In this document: positions 8,991-19,401 of the stretch, piece by piece
Layout: the number at the start of each line of letters is the position of its first letter
Position numbering within the stretch: position 1 is the stretch's first letter
Source: Roseateles toxinivorans
GTDB taxonomy: Bacteria > Pseudomonadota > Gammaproteobacteria > Burkholderiales > Burkholderiaceae_C
Direction: 5' to 3'
DNA length: 64,000 nucleotides
Assembly: GCF_004362525.1 (NCBI RefSeq)
Contig: NZ_SNXS01000003.1
Span: forward strand, 186,001-250,000
Position numbers and translations under genes: made by a program
Notes under the pieces: model-generated
Told to the model about the DNA's origin: nothing
The model's input: the letters and a program-made list of their open reading frames with translations, nothing else
The model's database searches: none

Positions 8991-11030
8991 ATGAATGGCA
9001 GCCCACGCTCACTGGCGCAACGCTTGGATGGCTTGAATGCCTGGCGCGCATCCCTGGATGCGGCGCTGGCAGAGCTTGTCCAGCACTTGGCTGGCCAAGG
9101 CCTGCTGGACGAGACCGCCAGCGAGCAGCTCGACCGTCTGCGCCTGCGCGTCGGGGGCGACAAGCTGGTCGTAGCCTTTGTCGCCGAGTTCTCGCGCGGC
9201 AAGTCCGAGCTGATCAATGCCATGTTCTTCAGCGACACCGGCCGGCGCGTGCTGCCGGCCACGCCGGGGCGCACCACGATGTGCCCGGTGGAGATGTCCT
9301 ATGACCAGGGCGAGCCGGCGATGCTGTCGCTGCTGCCCATCGAGACCCGCATCGAAGGCCGTTCGCTGTCCGATCTGCGTCTGCGCCGCAGCATCTGGAC
9401 CCATGTGCCTTTGGACGACCTGAGCCATGAAGAGCTGGCGCTGACCTTGATGGAGGTGACGCGAACCCGCGCGGTCAGCGTCGAGGAGGCGCGCAAGCTG
9501 GGTCTGTGGAGCGACGAGCCCGACGCCAATGACAAGACCTCGCCGTCGCCCGACAACCCGCCGCTGCGCGAGGATGGTCTGGTCGATGTGCCGGCCTGGC
9601 GCCATGCGCTGATCAAATACCCGCACCCGCTGCTGGCCCAGGGCCTGGTCGTGCTGGACACGCCGGGTCTCAACGCGGTCGGTGCCGAGCCCGAGCTGAC
9701 CCTGAGCGTGATTCCGGCCGCCCATGCCGTGGTCTATATCCTCGGCGCCGACACCGGCGTGACCCGCTCGGACATGAACGTCTGGCGCGAGCACCTGAAC
9801 GAGGGGGCGATGGCGCGCTTTGTCGTGCTGAACAAGATTGACACGCTGAACGATCCGCTGCTGCCGGTCGATGTGGTGCAGGCGCAGATCCGCAAGCAAT
9901 GTGCCAATACCGCCCGCACCCTGGGTGTGGAGCCGGACCGCGTGTTCCCGCTGTCGGCACGCCAGGCACTGACCGCCCGCCTGCGCGGCGATACCAAGGG
10001 CCTGGAGGCCAGCCGTCTGCCTGCACTGGAGACGATGCTGGCCAAGGCTCTATTGCCGCAGCGCGGCGAGTTGCTGGCCAAGGCCGTGCAGGAGACGGTG
10101 CAGGGCGTCCAGAACCATGTGCAGCGTCAGCTGACCCTGCGTCGCCGCCACAACACCGAGCAGGCGCTGGAGCTGCGCGGTGCCCGCGGCAAGAACGCGA
10201 CCAGCCTGCGCGCGATGCGCGATCGCGTCGATCTCGAGGGCCAGCGCTTTGAGCTGTGCTCGCAGCGCATGCAGGCGCTGAAGGCCATCCATAGCCGCTC
10301 GCTCAAGGAGCTGCTCGACGGCCTGGCCGGCGAGCGGGTGCGCGAGCAGGTGCGTCAGATGCAGCTTGGCATGGACGCCTCGTTCTTCCATGTCGGCGCG
10401 CGCAAGGTCTTTGTGGCCATGTGCCGCGAGCTGCACCAGCTGTTGAACCAGGCCCAGGTGCGGGTCGACGAGATGCAGGGCATGCTGGTCTCCAGCATCC
10501 AGATGCTCAACACCGACTATGGCTTTGCGCTGGCGGTGCAGCAGGCGCCGGACTTCTCGCGCTGCTCGCGAGAGCTGGAGATGCTGGAGCGCAGCTACAG
10601 CCAGTACCTGGGCATACGCTCGGCGCTGCGCCTGCTGCAGCCCGATTTCATGGAGCAGTTCCGCCGCATGTTGCTGGCCAAGCTGCGCGCGGTTTTCGAT
10701 GCCGCCCGCGTCGAGGTCGAGCGCTGGAGCAAGACGGCCACGGTGCAGATCGATGCGCAGCTGCGCGAGCGCCGCGACACCTTTGTGCGCCGCCGCGAGG
10801 CTTTGACTCGCATCGAGGCCGAGGCCGGCGAGCTCGAAGCCCGCCTGGCCCAGCTGGTGGCGCTGGAGCAGCGCCTGAGCCTGGCCCAGGTGCGCATACA
10901 GCCGGTGGTCAATATGGTGCTGGCCGCTGCGCAGTCCATGCCCACCCGCGGTGATGATGGCGAGTTCGAGTTGCCAACGGTGGCCGCTGGCGAGTTCGAC
11001 GCCAGCTGGGCCCAGGTCGCGGCCGAGTAA
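8991..11030 (+). CDS. Dynamin-family GTPase
   Basis: This 679-residue protein has an N-terminal GTPase domain and a long helical remainder (about 330-640) with predicted coiled coils. GTPase motifs are a P-loop variant EFSRGKSEL (about residues 62-70), a T-rich switch I (GRTTMCP), G3 DTPGLNA (about 223-229) and G4 NKID (about 283-286). No transmembrane span is obvious. Bacterial dynamin-like proteins act on membranes, but the role here is unknown. The frame is open far upstream into mutM. The ATG at 8991 is chosen because the similarity-like region begins just after it. It is followed closely by mutY. Confidence 0.85.
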   Translation: MNGSPRSLAQRLDGLNAWRASLDAALAELVQHLAGQGLLDETASEQLDRLRLRVGGDKLVVAFVAEFSRGKSELINAMFFSDTGRRVLPATPGRTTMCPVEMSYDQGEPAMLSLLPIETRIEGRSLSDLRLRRSIWTHVPLDDLSHEELALTLMEVTRTRAVSVEEARKLGLWSDEPDANDKTSPSPDNPPLREDGLVDVPAWRHALIKYPHPLLAQGLVVLDTPGLNAVGAEPELTLSVIPAAHAVVYILGADTGVTRSDMNVWREHLNEGAMARFVVLNKIDTLNDPLLPVDVVQAQIRKQCANTARTLGVEPDRVFPLSARQALTARLRGDTKGLEASRLPALETMLAKALLPQRGELLAKAVQETVQGVQNHVQRQLTLRRRHNTEQALELRGARGKNATSLRAMRDRVDLEGQRFELCSQRMQALKAIHSRSLKELLDGLAGERVREQVRQMQLGMDASFFHVGARKVFVAMCRELHQLLNQAQVRVDEMQGMLVSSIQMLNTDYGFALAVQQAPDFSRCSRELEMLERSYSQYLGIRSALRLLQPDFMEQFRRMLLAKLRAVFDAARVEVERWSKTATVQIDAQLRERRDTFVRRREALTRIEAEAGELEARLAQLVALEQRLSLAQVRIQPVVNMVLAAAQSMPTRGDDGEFELPTVAAGEFDASWAQVAAE

Positions 11031-11046
11031 GCCGCCGGTTCCCGTT

Positions 11047-12102
11047 GTGACCGACGTTTTGCGGCCCGCGCCGCTTGCTCCTTCTTTGATCCAGGGTTTT
11101 GCCCCGGCGCTGATCGCCTGGCAGAAGGTCCATGGCCGCCACCAGCTGCCCTGGCAGAACACGGACGACCCCTATCGCGTCTGGCTGTCAGAGATCATGC
11201 TGCAGCAGACCCAGGTCAGCACGGTGCTGGGCTATTACGAGCGCTTTCTTGAGCGCTTTCCCGATGTGACGGCGCTGGCCGCAGCCCATCTGGACGAGGT
11301 GCTGGCGCTGTGGGCGGGCCTGGGTTACTACAGCCGCGCACGCAATCTGCACCGCTGTGCCCAGGCCGTGGTGGCGCAGTTTGGCGGCCGCTTCCCGCCC
11401 ACGGCCGAGCAGCTGACGACACTGCCAGGCATAGGCCGCTCGACGGCCGCCGCGATCGCCTCGTTCTGCTTTGGCGAACGGGTGGCGATACTGGACGGCA
11501 ATGTCAAGCGCGTGCTGGGTCGCGTGCTGGCCTTCGATGCCGATCTGGCCAAGCAGGCCAACGAACGCCAGCTGTGGGCACTGGCCACCGAGCTCTTGCC
11601 CGACCAGGACATGCCGTCCTACACCCAGGGCCTGATGGATCTGGGCGCCACGCTGTGCAGCCGCAGTTCGCCGCAATGCCTGCTGTGCCCCGTGGCCGAG
11701 CTGTGCCTGGGCCGCAAGACCGGCCAGCCTGAGGACTACCCGGTGCGCATCCGCAAGCTCAAGCGCAGCCGGCGCGAGAACTGGTGGCTGTGGCTGGAGC
11801 ACGAGGGCCGAGTCTGGCTGACCCAGCGGCCCGACACCGGTGTCTGGGCGGGTCTCTGGACCCTGCCGCTTTTCGACGACGAGGCCGCGCTGCAGGCCCA
11901 GGCGGATGCGCTCGATGCCAAGCTCTCCCGTCTGCCGACGATAGAACACAGCTTGACGCACTTCGACTGGGTGCTGCATCCCCGCCAGGCCAGCCTGAGC
12001 CAGGCACCCGGCGAGGCGCTGCCCGGCCCCGGCGTCTGGGTGGCCCGGGAGGCCTTGGCCAGCTATGCCGTGCCGGCGCCGCTGAAAAAGCTGCTCACTT
12101 GA
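11047..12102 (+). CDS. mutY: Adenine DNA glycosylase
   Basis: This 351-residue enzyme removes adenine mispaired with 8-oxoguanine. Visible features are the SEIMLQQTQV helix with the catalytic Glu, the HhH motif LPGIGRSTA and the catalytic Asp in VAILDGNVKRV. The 4Fe-4S loop C-x6-C-x2-C-x5-C (CSRSSPQCLLCPVAELC) and a C-terminal NUDIX-like domain for 8-oxoG recognition follow. No ATG is suitably placed. The GTG at 11047, 16 bases after the dynamin stop, gives a normal N-terminus. It works in the same GO repair system as mutM upstream. Confidence 0.94.
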   Translation: MTDVLRPAPLAPSLIQGFAPALIAWQKVHGRHQLPWQNTDDPYRVWLSEIMLQQTQVSTVLGYYERFLERFPDVTALAAAHLDEVLALWAGLGYYSRARNLHRCAQAVVAQFGGRFPPTAEQLTTLPGIGRSTAAAIASFCFGERVAILDGNVKRVLGRVLAFDADLAKQANERQLWALATELLPDQDMPSYTQGLMDLGATLCSRSSPQCLLCPVAELCLGRKTGQPEDYPVRIRKLKRSRRENWWLWLEHEGRVWLTQRPDTGVWAGLWTLPLFDDEAALQAQADALDAKLSRLPTIEHSLTHFDWVLHPRQASLSQAPGEALPGPGVWVAREALASYAVPAPLKKLLT

Positions 12103-12148
12103 TTGGACAGGGCGGCCCCAGGCCTGCTAGGCTTGCTGGCCTCGCACC

Positions 12149-12487
12149 GTGACCCAGAACAAGACCAAATCAATGAAGCCAGCCGTCAAAAGCGCCATCG
12201 AATCCGCCGCCCTGGCCCTGCTGGTGGCCGCCTGCAGCCTGTGGTTCCTGATCTCGATGAACGAGTCCGAGGTCGAGCACACCGCGGCCAAGATCACGTT
12301 GGTGGCCATCACCTTGGCAGCCTCGTTGATCCTGCATCTGATCTTCGTCGGCCTGGCCGTGCAGCGCGACGGCCGGCCCCTGGCTGGCTGGATGGCCCTG
12401 TCCATCCTGCTGTGTCCGGTGGGGTCCATCATCACGATGGTGCTGATCGGCTGGCTGTCGGCCGAGCGCGAGCGTTCGCTGACCTGA
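12149..12487 (+). CDS. Small inner-membrane protein, unknown
   Basis: This 112-residue protein has three predicted transmembrane helices (about 18-37, 47-70 and 82-102) and short charged termini. No family is recognised. The GTG at 12149 or the ATG at 12173 could be the start. The ATG would leave 104 residues and keep all three helices. It follows mutY by 46 bases and converges with the Lon-N gene with only one base between. Confidence 0.6.
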   Translation: MTQNKTKSMKPAVKSAIESAALALLVAACSLWFLISMNESEVEHTAAKITLVAITLAASLILHLIFVGLAVQRDGRPLAGWMALSILLCPVGSIITMVLIGWLSAERERSLT

Positions 12488-12488
12488 T

Positions 12489-13130
12489 CTACTCCAGCAC
12501 GCCCTTGCCGCGCAGGAATTCATCGACGATCTGCAGCCGCATCAGCGGGCTGTCCAGCTCCATCAGCTTTTGCTTGGCCGCCAGCGGTATTGGCAGGATC
12601 TCGCACCAGCGGTTCGCCACCCACGCCGCGTCGTCAAGGCCATAGGGCTCCAGGAATGGTTTGTTGCCCTGCTCGGCCAGGCTGTGTATGGCCTTGGCCA
12701 GGCCCTCGGCCGCTGGCTTGAGTTCGGGCGGAATGGCCTGCGGCGCGTCGTCGTCCAGCCACTGCACCTGGCCCATCCACAGCCCATCGGCCGCCTGAGC
12801 ACAGGACTGCAACTCGAAGCGCCGCCTGCCGCTGCAGCGCACATGGAGGATGCCGGCCTGCTCGCCATCGACCTCCAGCAGCTCGGCCGCCACGCCCACC
12901 GGTTCGAATTTCACGCCGGCCTCGTCGCGGCCCACCTCGCTGCCCTGACGCAGCGCGATCACGCCAAAGGCGGACTGCTGGCGCAGGCAGTCGGCCATCA
13001 GATCGAGATAGCGGGCCTCGAAGATCTTCAGCCGCAGCTGGCCGCCGGGGAACAGCACCGTCTGCAACGGGAACAGGGGCAGGGCTTGCGTTGGCACCGT
13101 GGCTCCCTGTGCGGTTTCAATCCCGGGCAT
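12489..13130 (-). CDS. Lon N-terminal (LON substrate-binding) domain protein
   Basis: This 213-residue protein consists of the substrate-binding domain of Lon protease alone. It begins [24 protein letters not shown], the family signature, and has no AAA+ or Ser-Lys protease domain. Stand-alone LON-domain proteins are widespread and poorly characterised. Its start overlaps the rapZ stop by 14 bases, so it is probably translationally coupled in a recN-rapZ-Lon-N unit. Confidence 0.85.
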   Translation of the reverse strand: MPGIETAQGATVPTQALPLFPLQTVLFPGGQLRLKIFEARYLDLMADCLRQQSAFGVIALRQGSEVGRDEAGVKFEPVGVAAELLEVDGEQAGILHVRCSGRRRFELQSCAQAADGLWMGQVQWLDDDAPQAIPPELKPAAEGLAKAIHSLAEQGNKPFLEPYGLDDAAWVANRWCEILPIPLAAKQKLMELDSPLMRLQIVDEFLRGKGVLE

Positions 13131-14043
13131 CGAGCTCGCGGTGGCGTATCAAGGTGGCGCCATGATGGGCGAACTGGCGGGCCAGCGTCTCGACCATATA
13201 GACCGACCGGTGCTGGCCGCCGGTGCAGCCTATGGCCACCGTCAGATAGCTGCGGTGGTCGGCCTCGAAGGCCGGCAGCCACTGGGTGAAGAAGGCGCTG
13301 ATCTGCGACATCATGATCGCTACCTCGGGCTGGGCCTCCAGATAGGCGGCCACTGGTGCATCGCGGCCATTCTGCGGGCGCAGCTCGCGGATGTAATAGG
13401 GGTTGGGCAGCACACGCACGTCGAATACGAAGTCGGCGTCCAGCGGCACGCCGTGCTTGAAGGCGAAAGACTCGAACACCAGGGTCAGCGAGGTGCCGCT
13501 GACCTGCACCAGGTCACGCACCCAGGAGCGCAGCTGGGCCGGGCGCAGCGCGCTGGTGTCCAGCACAGTGGACTCGACGCGCATGCTGGCCAGCAGCTCG
13601 CGCTCCAGCTCGATCGCATCGATCAGGATGCGCCGTGCATCGCCCGACTCCTGTTCGCTCTTGCTCAGCGGGTGGGCGCGGCGCGTCTCGGAGAATCGGC
13701 GCACCAGCGCGTCGGTACTGGCGTCGAGAAAGATCGACCGCACCCGCACACCGCGCGCTCGCAGCTTCTTCAGGGTAGGCAGCAGATGGGGCAGGGAGCC
13801 GGCGCTGCGGGCGTCCATCGCAATCGCCACATGGCGCTGCTCGCGTTGTGATTCCAGCTTCAGGAAGGAGGTCAGCAACTCGGGCGGCAGATTGTCCACA
13901 CAGAAATAGCCGGCGTCCTCCAGCGCATGCATGGCCACCGACTTGCCCGAGCCCGAGATGCCGGTGACCAGCACCACGTCGCGTGGCGCCAGTGCCTCGG
14001 CCAGGCCGCCAAAAGCGGTGTCGGATTCAACGGCGCCGGTCAT
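13117..14043 (-). CDS. rapZ: RNase adapter protein RapZ
   Basis: This 308-residue nucleotide-binding protein carries the Walker A GISGSGKS (about residues 29-36). The N-terminal kinase-like domain includes [11 protein letters not shown] and [10 protein letters not shown]. The C-terminal region carries [18 protein letters not shown] and the [12 protein letters not shown] motif. In E. coli RapZ senses GlcN6P and presents the sRNA GlmZ to RNase E, and homologues elsewhere may have other RNA-linked roles. It overlaps the recN stop by 4 bases. Confidence 0.95.
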   Translation of the reverse strand: MTGAVESDTAFGGLAEALAPRDVVLVTGISGSGKSVAMHALEDAGYFCVDNLPPELLTSFLKLESQREQRHVAIAMDARSAGSLPHLLPTLKKLRARGVRVRSIFLDASTDALVRRFSETRRAHPLSKSEQESGDARRILIDAIELERELLASMRVESTVLDTSALRPAQLRSWVRDLVQVSGTSLTLVFESFAFKHGVPLDADFVFDVRVLPNPYYIRELRPQNGRDAPVAAYLEAQPEVAIMMSQISAFFTQWLPAFEADHRSYLTVAIGCTGGQHRSVYMVETLARQFAHHGATLIRHRELDARD

Positions 14044-15758
14044 GATTTGGCCTTCTTTGCGGGGACAGGTTTTGCGGGACTCACGGCAGCCTGCTTGGAC
14101 AGGTCCAGCATCTCCTGCGCATGGGCAAGGCTGGTGGACGACAGGCGCTCGCCACCCAGCATACGCGCGATTTCCGCCACGCGGGCCTCGCCGGCCACCG
14201 CCTGTACGTCGCTGGAGGTGCTGCCGCCCGAGGCCTTCTTGGCGACGACGAAATGATGGTCGGCACAGGCCGCCACCTGGGGCAGGTGGGTGACGGCCAG
14301 CACCTGGCGGTCGCGGCCCAGCTGCTTCATCAGTCGGCCCACGGTCTCTGCCACCGCGCCACCGACGCCGGAATCGATCTCGTCGAAGATCAAGGTGCCG
14401 GCACCGGCCTCGCCCCCGTCCTTGCCCTCAAGCTGGCAGGTGGTAACGGCAATCGCCAGCGCGATGCGCGACAGCTCGCCGCCCGAGGCCACCTTGCCCA
14501 GCGGCCGCGGTGTGCTGCCGGCGTGGCCGGCGACCAGGAACTCGGCCGACTCCAGGCCGAAACTCTGCGGCTCGGCTTGAGGCAGCAGGGCCACCTCGAA
14601 GCGGCCGCCGGCCATGCCCAACTGCTGCATCGCAATCGATACGGCATCCGACAGCTTCGGGGCGGCCTTGGCGCGGGCCTGGCTGATCTTTCTGGCCTCG
14701 GCCGTGTAGGCGCTCAGCGCGGCCTTCAGCGCGCGCTCCAGGCCCTCCAGATCGCTGGCCGCATCAAGCGCGGCCAGCTCGGCGCGCCATTGCGCATGCA
14801 GGGCCGGCAGGTCGGCCGGCGTGCGGCGGTAGCGTCGGGCCAGGCCCATCCAGGCCGACATCCGTTCGTCCAGCTCCTGCAGCCGCTCGGGCTCCAGATC
14901 GGCATCCGACAGATAGCTGGCCAGGGTGTGGGCGGCGTCCTGCAGCTGCGACTGGGCGCCGGCCAGCGCCTCGATCACGGGGCCAAGGCGCGGGTCGTAG
15001 TCGGACACCGAATTCAAGGCGTCGATCGCCTGGCCGGTCAGGCTCTCGGCGCTGGTATCAGCTTCGCTGGCGGCGCCCAGCGCCACTCGGGCGGCATCCA
15101 TCAGGCTTTGCGCATGGGCCAGGCGCTGGTGTTCGGCGCTGAGCGTTTCCCACTCGTCGGCGCCGGGCGCCAGGCGGTCGATCTCGGCAATCTGCCAGGC
15201 CAGGCGTTCGCGTTCGGTCGCCAACTTGTCCTGGCTCTTGCTGGCTTCGGCCAGCTGCTCGCTGGCGGCCTTCCAGTGCTGCCAGGCGCTGGCCACGGCG
15301 CTGGCGTCGAGCTGGGCATAGGCATCGAGCAGGGCGCGCACCGAGGGGGCGCGGGTCAGGCCTTGCCAGGCATGCTGGCCGTGGATGTCCACCAGGTGGT
15401 CGGCCAGCTCGCGCAACTGGGCCACGGTGGCGGCGCTGCCATTGATCCAGGCGCGGCTCTTGCCCTGGGCGTCGATCACGCGCTTGAGCAGCAGGCTCTC
15501 CTGCACGTCGAAGCCGGCCTCCTCCAGCCAGGGCGAGATCGCCGCCGGTGCATCGAACTCGGCGCTGATCTCGGCCCTTGCCGCGCCCTCGCGCACGACG
15601 CCGGCATCGCCCCGGCTTCCGAGGGCCAGCTGCAAGGCATCGATCAGGATGGACTTGCCGGCACCGGTCTCGCCGGTGAGCACCGAGAAGCCGCCGTCGA
15701 AATCGACCTCCAGCGCGGTGACGATCACAAAATCGCGCAGCGACAAGCGCCTCAACAT
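14040..15758 (-). CDS. recN: DNA repair protein RecN
   Basis: This 572-residue SMC-like ATPase acts in double-strand-break repair. Walker [15 protein letters not shown] lies near residue 30. A central coiled-coil and hinge region follows, then the ABC signature [10 protein letters not shown] and Walker [13 protein letters not shown]. The frame is open 28 codons further upstream, but [12 protein letters not shown] at 15758 is the conserved RecN start. The first gene of a recN-rapZ-LonN run with overlapping ends. Confidence 0.95.
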   Translation of the reverse strand: MLRRLSLRDFVIVTALEVDFDGGFSVLTGETGAGKSILIDALQLALGSRGDAGVVREGAARAEISAEFDAPAAISPWLEEAGFDVQESLLLKRVIDAQGKSRAWINGSAATVAQLRELADHLVDIHGQHAWQGLTRAPSVRALLDAYAQLDASAVASAWQHWKAASEQLAEASKSQDKLATERERLAWQIAEIDRLAPGADEWETLSAEHQRLAHAQSLMDAARVALGAASEADTSAESLTGQAIDALNSVSDYDPRLGPVIEALAGAQSQLQDAAHTLASYLSDADLEPERLQELDERMSAWMGLARRYRRTPADLPALHAQWRAELAALDAASDLEGLERALKAALSAYTAEARKISQARAKAAPKLSDAVSIAMQQLGMAGGRFEVALLPQAEPQSFGLESAEFLVAGHAGSTPRPLGKVASGGELSRIALAIAVTTCQLEGKDGGEAGAGTLIFDEIDSGVGGAVAETVGRLMKQLGRDRQVLAVTHLPQVAACADHHFVVAKKASGGSTSSDVQAVAGEARVAEIARMLGGERLSSTSLAHAQEMLDLSKQAAVSPAKPVPAKKAKS

Positions 15759-15774
15759 GGCATTGCCCGCCCGG

Positions 15775-15833
15775 CCGCCCGAAGGGCAATGAGCGCCCCC
15801 TTGGGGGGCAGTGAGCGAAGCGAGCGTGGGGGC
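15775..15833. repeat. Palindromic GC-rich intergenic element (REP-like)
   Basis: In the 124-bp recN-nadK gap, GCCCCCTTGGGGGGC forms a tight hairpin. It is followed by the pseudo-repetitive AGTGAGCGAAGCGAGCG and then GGGGGC. Such CCCCCTTGGGGGG...AGCGAGCG blocks resemble dispersed intergenic repeats of Burkholderiales. No second copy was noticed in this window, so the repeat status is inferred. Confidence 0.4.
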
Positions 15834-15882
15834 GTCATCCAAATCTCCGGGTTCATCTTCATACTTTCAGACACCAGGGGCA

Positions 15883-16758
15883 TCAACTGACCCCTTCGTT
15901 CCAGCGCAGCTTGCGGCGCAGCGTGGCGTAGTAGCTCCAGCCGCGCGGGTGCAGAAAGCACACTTGATGCTCCGAGCGACGCACGGTGATGCGGTCGCCG
16001 TGCAGCAGGCTGGCCAGGCTTTGCATATCGAAATTGACGCTCACGTCCCGCCCGGCCACGATCTCGACGCTGACCGTGCCGGTGTCCGGCAGCACGATGG
16101 GCCGATTGCTGAGCGTGTGCGAGGCAATCGGCACGACCACCCAGCCGGCGATGCTGGGGTGCAGGATGGGCCCGCCGGCCGACAGTGCATAGGCGGTGGA
16201 GCCGGTCGGCGAGCCGATGATCAAGCCGTCGGCGCGGAAGTTGGCGACGAACTCGTCGCCCACGTCGACCTTCAGCTCCACCATGCCCGAGGTACCGCCG
16301 CGGCTGACGACCACATCGTTCATGGCCAGCGCCTCGAAGATGCAGTGCTCGTCGCGCCAGACGCAGCCCTCCAGCATCGAGCGGTGCTCGCGCTCGAAGT
16401 CGCCGGCCAGCATCGGCATCAGCGTCTCGCGGTACTGGTCGATGGCGATGTCGGTCACAAAGCCCAGGCGGCCCTGGTTGATGCCCACCAGCGGCACACC
16501 GAAGCGTGCCATTTCGCGGGCAAAGCCCAGCATCGTGCCGTCGCCACCCACCACCACGGCCAGGTCGCATTGCGCGCCCAGCTCGTCGGTCGAGAGGCTT
16601 GGGAATTCGGTGATGCCCGTGTTGAGCGCCGTCTCACGCTCCAGGGAAACATCAAGACCTTGCTGCGCCAGAAAATGGGCGATGTCCTCCAGCACGGGGC
16701 GAATGCCCCGGGCCTGGAACTTGCCCACAATCGCCGCATGACGGAAGCGCTTCGCCAT
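15883..16758 (-). CDS. nadK: NAD kinase
   Basis: This 291-residue ATP/polyphosphate-NAD kinase makes NADP+. The diagnostic GGDGTML motif (about residues 70-76), the following [12 protein letters not shown] and the conserved glycine-rich [16 protein letters not shown] are intact. Length is typical. It is transcribed divergently from hrcA with 62 bp between, the usual hrcA/nadK/recN neighbourhood of Betaproteobacteria. Confidence 0.96.
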   Translation of the reverse strand: MAKRFRHAAIVGKFQARGIRPVLEDIAHFLAQQGLDVSLERETALNTGITEFPSLSTDELGAQCDLAVVVGGDGTMLGFAREMARFGVPLVGINQGRLGFVTDIAIDQYRETLMPMLAGDFEREHRSMLEGCVWRDEHCIFEALAMNDVVVSRGGTSGMVELKVDVGDEFVANFRADGLIIGSPTGSTAYALSAGGPILHPSIAGWVVVPIASHTLSNRPIVLPDTGTVSVEIVAGRDVSVNFDMQSLASLLHGDRITVRRSEHQVCFLHPRGWSYYATLRRKLRWNEGVS

Positions 16759-16820
16759 GGGCGGGATTACACCACAGCGCCGGGGCCAAACCGGGCCGTA
16801 AAAGCCTCACACTCCGTACA

Positions 16821-17849
16821 ATGAAGACCATGCTCGACGAGCGCTCCAAATCACTGCTGAAAACCCTGGTTGAACGCTATATCGCGGACGGTCAGCCGGT
16901 GGGCTCGCGCACGCTGTCCAAGGCCTCGGGCCTGGAGCTGTCGCCGGCCACGATACGCAATGTGATGGCCGATCTGGAAGAACTGGGCCTGATCGCCAGC
17001 CCGCACACCAGCGCCGGGCGCATACCCACGCCGAAGGGCTACCGCCTGTTCGTCGACACCATGCTCACCGCCAAGCCCGCCGGCTCTGGCATGGGCGGCG
17101 GCGCGCTGGAGCCCCATCTGCAGCCCGACCAGCCGCAGCGCGTGATTGCCAATGCGGCGCAAATCCTGTCCAATCTGTCCAGCTTTGTCGGCGTGGTTAC
17201 CACGCCGCGCAAGGCTTCCGTCTTCCACCACATCGAATTCCTGCGCCTGGGCGAGCGGCGTGTGCTGGTGATCTTGGTGGCACCCGACGGCGATGTGCAG
17301 AACCGCGTCATCTTCACCGCGCAGGACATCAACCAGGGCCAGTTGCTGGAGGCCAGCAACTACATCAACGCCCATTACGCCGGTCTGACCATAGAGGCGG
17401 TGCGCGAACGGCTCAAGCATGAGGTCGATGCCCTGCGCGGCGAGATCGCCATGCTGATGCAGGCGGCGGTGCAGGCCGGCACCGAGGTGATGGAGGGCAA
17501 CCAGGAGCAGATGGTCATCTCCGGCGAGCGCAATCTGCTCACCGTGCAGGACTTCAGCCACGATATGGGCAGCCTGCGCCGCCTGTTCGACCTGTTCGAG
17601 CAGAAGACGCAACTGATGCGCCTGCTCGATGTCTCCAGCCGCGCCGAGGGCGTGCGCATCTATATCGGCGGCGAAAGCCAGGTCGTGCCCTACGAAGAGC
17701 TGTCCATCGTCTCCGCCCCCTATGAAGTCGACGGCCAGATCGTCGGCACCCTGGGCGTGATCGGCCCCACGCGGATGGCCTATGACCGCATGATCCAGAT
17801 CGTCGACATCACCTCGCGGCTGGTGACGAATGCCTTGTCGCAGAAGTAG
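16821..17849 (+). CDS. hrcA: Heat-inducible transcription repressor HrcA
   Basis: This 342-residue repressor binds CIRCE elements upstream of groESL/dnaK and is stabilised by GroEL. The N-terminal winged helix ([20 protein letters not shown]...[16 protein letters not shown]) and the C-terminal GAF-like domain ending [14 protein letters not shown] are complete. The start may be the ATG at 16821 or the one at 16830. No CIRCE inverted repeat was seen in the divergent hrcA-nadK gap, so autoregulation is not supported here. Confidence 0.96.
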   Translation: MKTMLDERSKSLLKTLVERYIADGQPVGSRTLSKASGLELSPATIRNVMADLEELGLIASPHTSAGRIPTPKGYRLFVDTMLTAKPAGSGMGGGALEPHLQPDQPQRVIANAAQILSNLSSFVGVVTTPRKASVFHHIEFLRLGERRVLVILVAPDGDVQNRVIFTAQDINQGQLLEASNYINAHYAGLTIEAVRERLKHEVDALRGEIAMLMQAAVQAGTEVMEGNQEQMVISGERNLLTVQDFSHDMGSLRRLFDLFEQKTQLMRLLDVSSRAEGVRIYIGGESQVVPYEELSIVSAPYEVDGQIVGTLGVIGPTRMAYDRMIQIVDITSRLVTNALSQK

Positions 17850-17920
17850 CGCCCGGAGAACCCCGCCACTTGCCCCTACAATCCACGCCTTCGGCGCACA
17901 GCCGGACCGCAGTTCCCGGG

Positions 17921-17997
17921 GGGCCGTTAGCTCAGTTGGTTAGAGCAGAGGACTCATAATCCTTTGGTCGTAGGTTCAAGTCCTACACGGCCTACCA
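17921..17997 (+). tRNA. tRNA with CAT anticodon (Met or lysidine-type Ile2)
   Basis: The cloverleaf is complete: acceptor GGGCCGT/ACGGCCT with a terminal G-T pair, then discriminator A and CCA. The D-arm is TAGCTCAGTTGG, the anticodon loop CTCATAA (anticodon CAT) and the T-arm GTAGG-TTCAAGT-CCTAC. The TTGGTCG variable region and TTCAAGTCC T-loop look more like E. coli tRNA-Ile2 than elongator tRNA-Met. The identity depends on modification by TilS and is left open. Confidence 0.92.
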
Positions 17998-18010
17998 AAA
18001 TTTATGTGAG

Positions 18011-18048
18011 AAAAATCAAGGGCTTGCGTTCGCAGGCCCTTGATTTTT
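18011..18048. terminator. Bidirectional intrinsic terminator
   Basis: AAAAATCAAGGGC (18011-18023) pairs perfectly with GCCCTTGATTTTT (18036-18048), and the stem continues inward through TTGCG/CGCAG. It ends the tRNA transcript and, read leftward, the dienelactone hydrolase gene. Confidence 0.9.
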
Positions 18049-18095
18049 CGGTTCCGAGTCTGCCGCTGGGACAGGGTGTTGGGACTAAGCTTCCG

Positions 18096-18926
18096 TCATT
18101 GCAGTCTCATCCTGAAGAACGACAGAATCTCGTCTCGGGCCGCCAATGTGGGCTGGCCCGCTTCATCGATCAGATGGGTCGTCACAACGCTGTGCGGGCT
18201 GGCCACCACCTGCTCGAAGAAGGGCGGCAGGTTTGTGCGATTCGCCGCGCTGTCGGGCAGTATCCGCGCGACGAATCGGTCGCCGAGGGCCTCGGCATAG
18301 GCGGCAAAGCGCTCGGCCTTGCAGTAGTGGTCGCCGTCGAAGCGATAGGCCAGGGCGGTCAGATCGTCCCGCTCCAGGCGGCTTCGCACGGCGGCGAGTT
18401 CCTCGGGTGCTATTTCCAGCCCGGCCGGGTCGTCGAACGGCAGCGAGGGCTGGCACAGCACCGGTGCCAGCAGGGCGGGCTCCAGCATCATCGTCAGCGC
18501 AAAGTTGCCGGTGAAGCACATGCCGATTGCCCCCACGCCGGGGCCTCCGCACTCGGCGTGTGCCAGCCTCGCCAGTGCGCGCAGCCACAGCGTCACCGGG
18601 CTGGCCTTGTTGGCCCCTTTCTTGTTGGCAAAGGCGCGGAACTCGGCACTGACGCAGGCCTTTTGCATGATGGCCATGCCCTCGGCGGCAGCCGGCACCG
18701 CGCCGTCGCGACCGAACAGCGAGGGCATATAGACCGTGAAGCCGGCATCCCGGACCCAGCGGCTGAAGCGGGCGACCTGGGGGCTGATGCCGGGCATCTC
18801 GGTCATCACGATCACGGCTGGGCCGGTGCCGGCCACGTGCACGACTTTCGATGCACCGTCCAGACTGATCTCGCGAGCCTCGAAGTCTTCGAGCGCATCG
18901 TGCTCGTTCATATTGCGATGGGTCAT
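18096..18926 (-). CDS. Dienelactone-hydrolase-family alpha/beta hydrolase
   Basis: This 276-residue cytoplasmic alpha/beta-hydrolase has the DLH fold. The nucleophile elbow is GMCFTG with Cys, as in dienelactone hydrolases, and an upstream TEMPGISPQVARFSRW matches the first half of the fold. The catalytic His probably lies in the C-terminal HLIDEAGQ region. The family cleaves dienelactones in chlorocatechol degradation, but many members have unknown substrates and no catabolic genes are next door. The start may be the ATG at 18926 or at 18911. Confidence 0.75.
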   Translation of the reverse strand: MTHRNMNEHDALEDFEAREISLDGASKVVHVAGTGPAVIVMTEMPGISPQVARFSRWVRDAGFTVYMPSLFGRDGAVPAAAEGMAIMQKACVSAEFRAFANKKGANKASPVTLWLRALARLAHAECGGPGVGAIGMCFTGNFALTMMLEPALLAPVLCQPSLPFDDPAGLEIAPEELAAVRSRLERDDLTALAYRFDGDHYCKAERFAAYAEALGDRFVARILPDSAANRTNLPPFFEQVVASPHSVVTTHLIDEAGQPTLAARDEILSFFRMRLQ

Positions 18927-18956
18927 GTGCGGGCGCTCCTGGGCCGGTCTGCGGGT

Positions 18957-19379
18957 TCAGCTAGCAACAAAGCCCTGCTGAAAGACGGCCACGCCGTCGG
19001 GGATGGTGACCCAGGCGCATTTGGACCGCACCCAGACATGCCTGTCAATGTTGAACCAGCCCGGCTCGTCGAAGGTGCCGGCGGCGATGGTGCGCATGCC
19101 GGCCCGCAGCTCGCTGCAGTGAGAGACGGTGGTGCCGCAGCTGCCGCAGAAACTCATTCTCAGCCACCGGCCGCTCTCGTCGGAGCGATGCTCGTACTCG
19201 AGTGGCTGGCCCTGGGTGAGCTCGACGGCGGCTTCGGGAAAGGTCGCGAAGATGGCAAAGGCGCTCGCCAACCGCCGCTGGCAGAAGGTGCAATGGCAAA
19301 CGCCTCCGGCCGTGGGGCGGCCGCTGACGCGGTAGCGGACGGCGCCGCAAACGCAGCCGCCGGTATGGACTTCGGTCAT
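18957..19379 (-). CDS. GFA-family (CENP-V/Gfa) zinc protein
   Basis: This 140-residue protein has the Mss4-like beta-tent fold of the glutathione-dependent formaldehyde-activating family. The zinc ligands are clear: CVCGAVRYR near the N-terminus, CHCTFCQRR (about 35) and FCGSCGTTV (about 79-87). Gfa itself condenses formaldehyde with glutathione, but most homologues have no proven activity and the original assignment is disputed. It lies 30 bp downstream of the DLH start on the same strand, so it may precede it in a transcript. Confidence 0.8.
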   Translation of the reverse strand: MTEVHTGGCVCGAVRYRVSGRPTAGGVCHCTFCQRRLASAFAIFATFPEAAVELTQGQPLEYEHRSDESGRWLRMSFCGSCGTTVSHCSELRAGMRTIAAGTFDEPGWFNIDRHVWVRSKCAWVTIPDGVAVFQQGFVAS

Positions 19380-19401
19380 GGGTTCTCCTGTGAGGGTGGA
19401 T

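Noticed and set aside
16759-16820. CIRCE element upstream of hrcA
   Set aside because: No TTAGCACTC-N9-GAGTGCTAA-like inverted repeat is present in the 62-bp gap.
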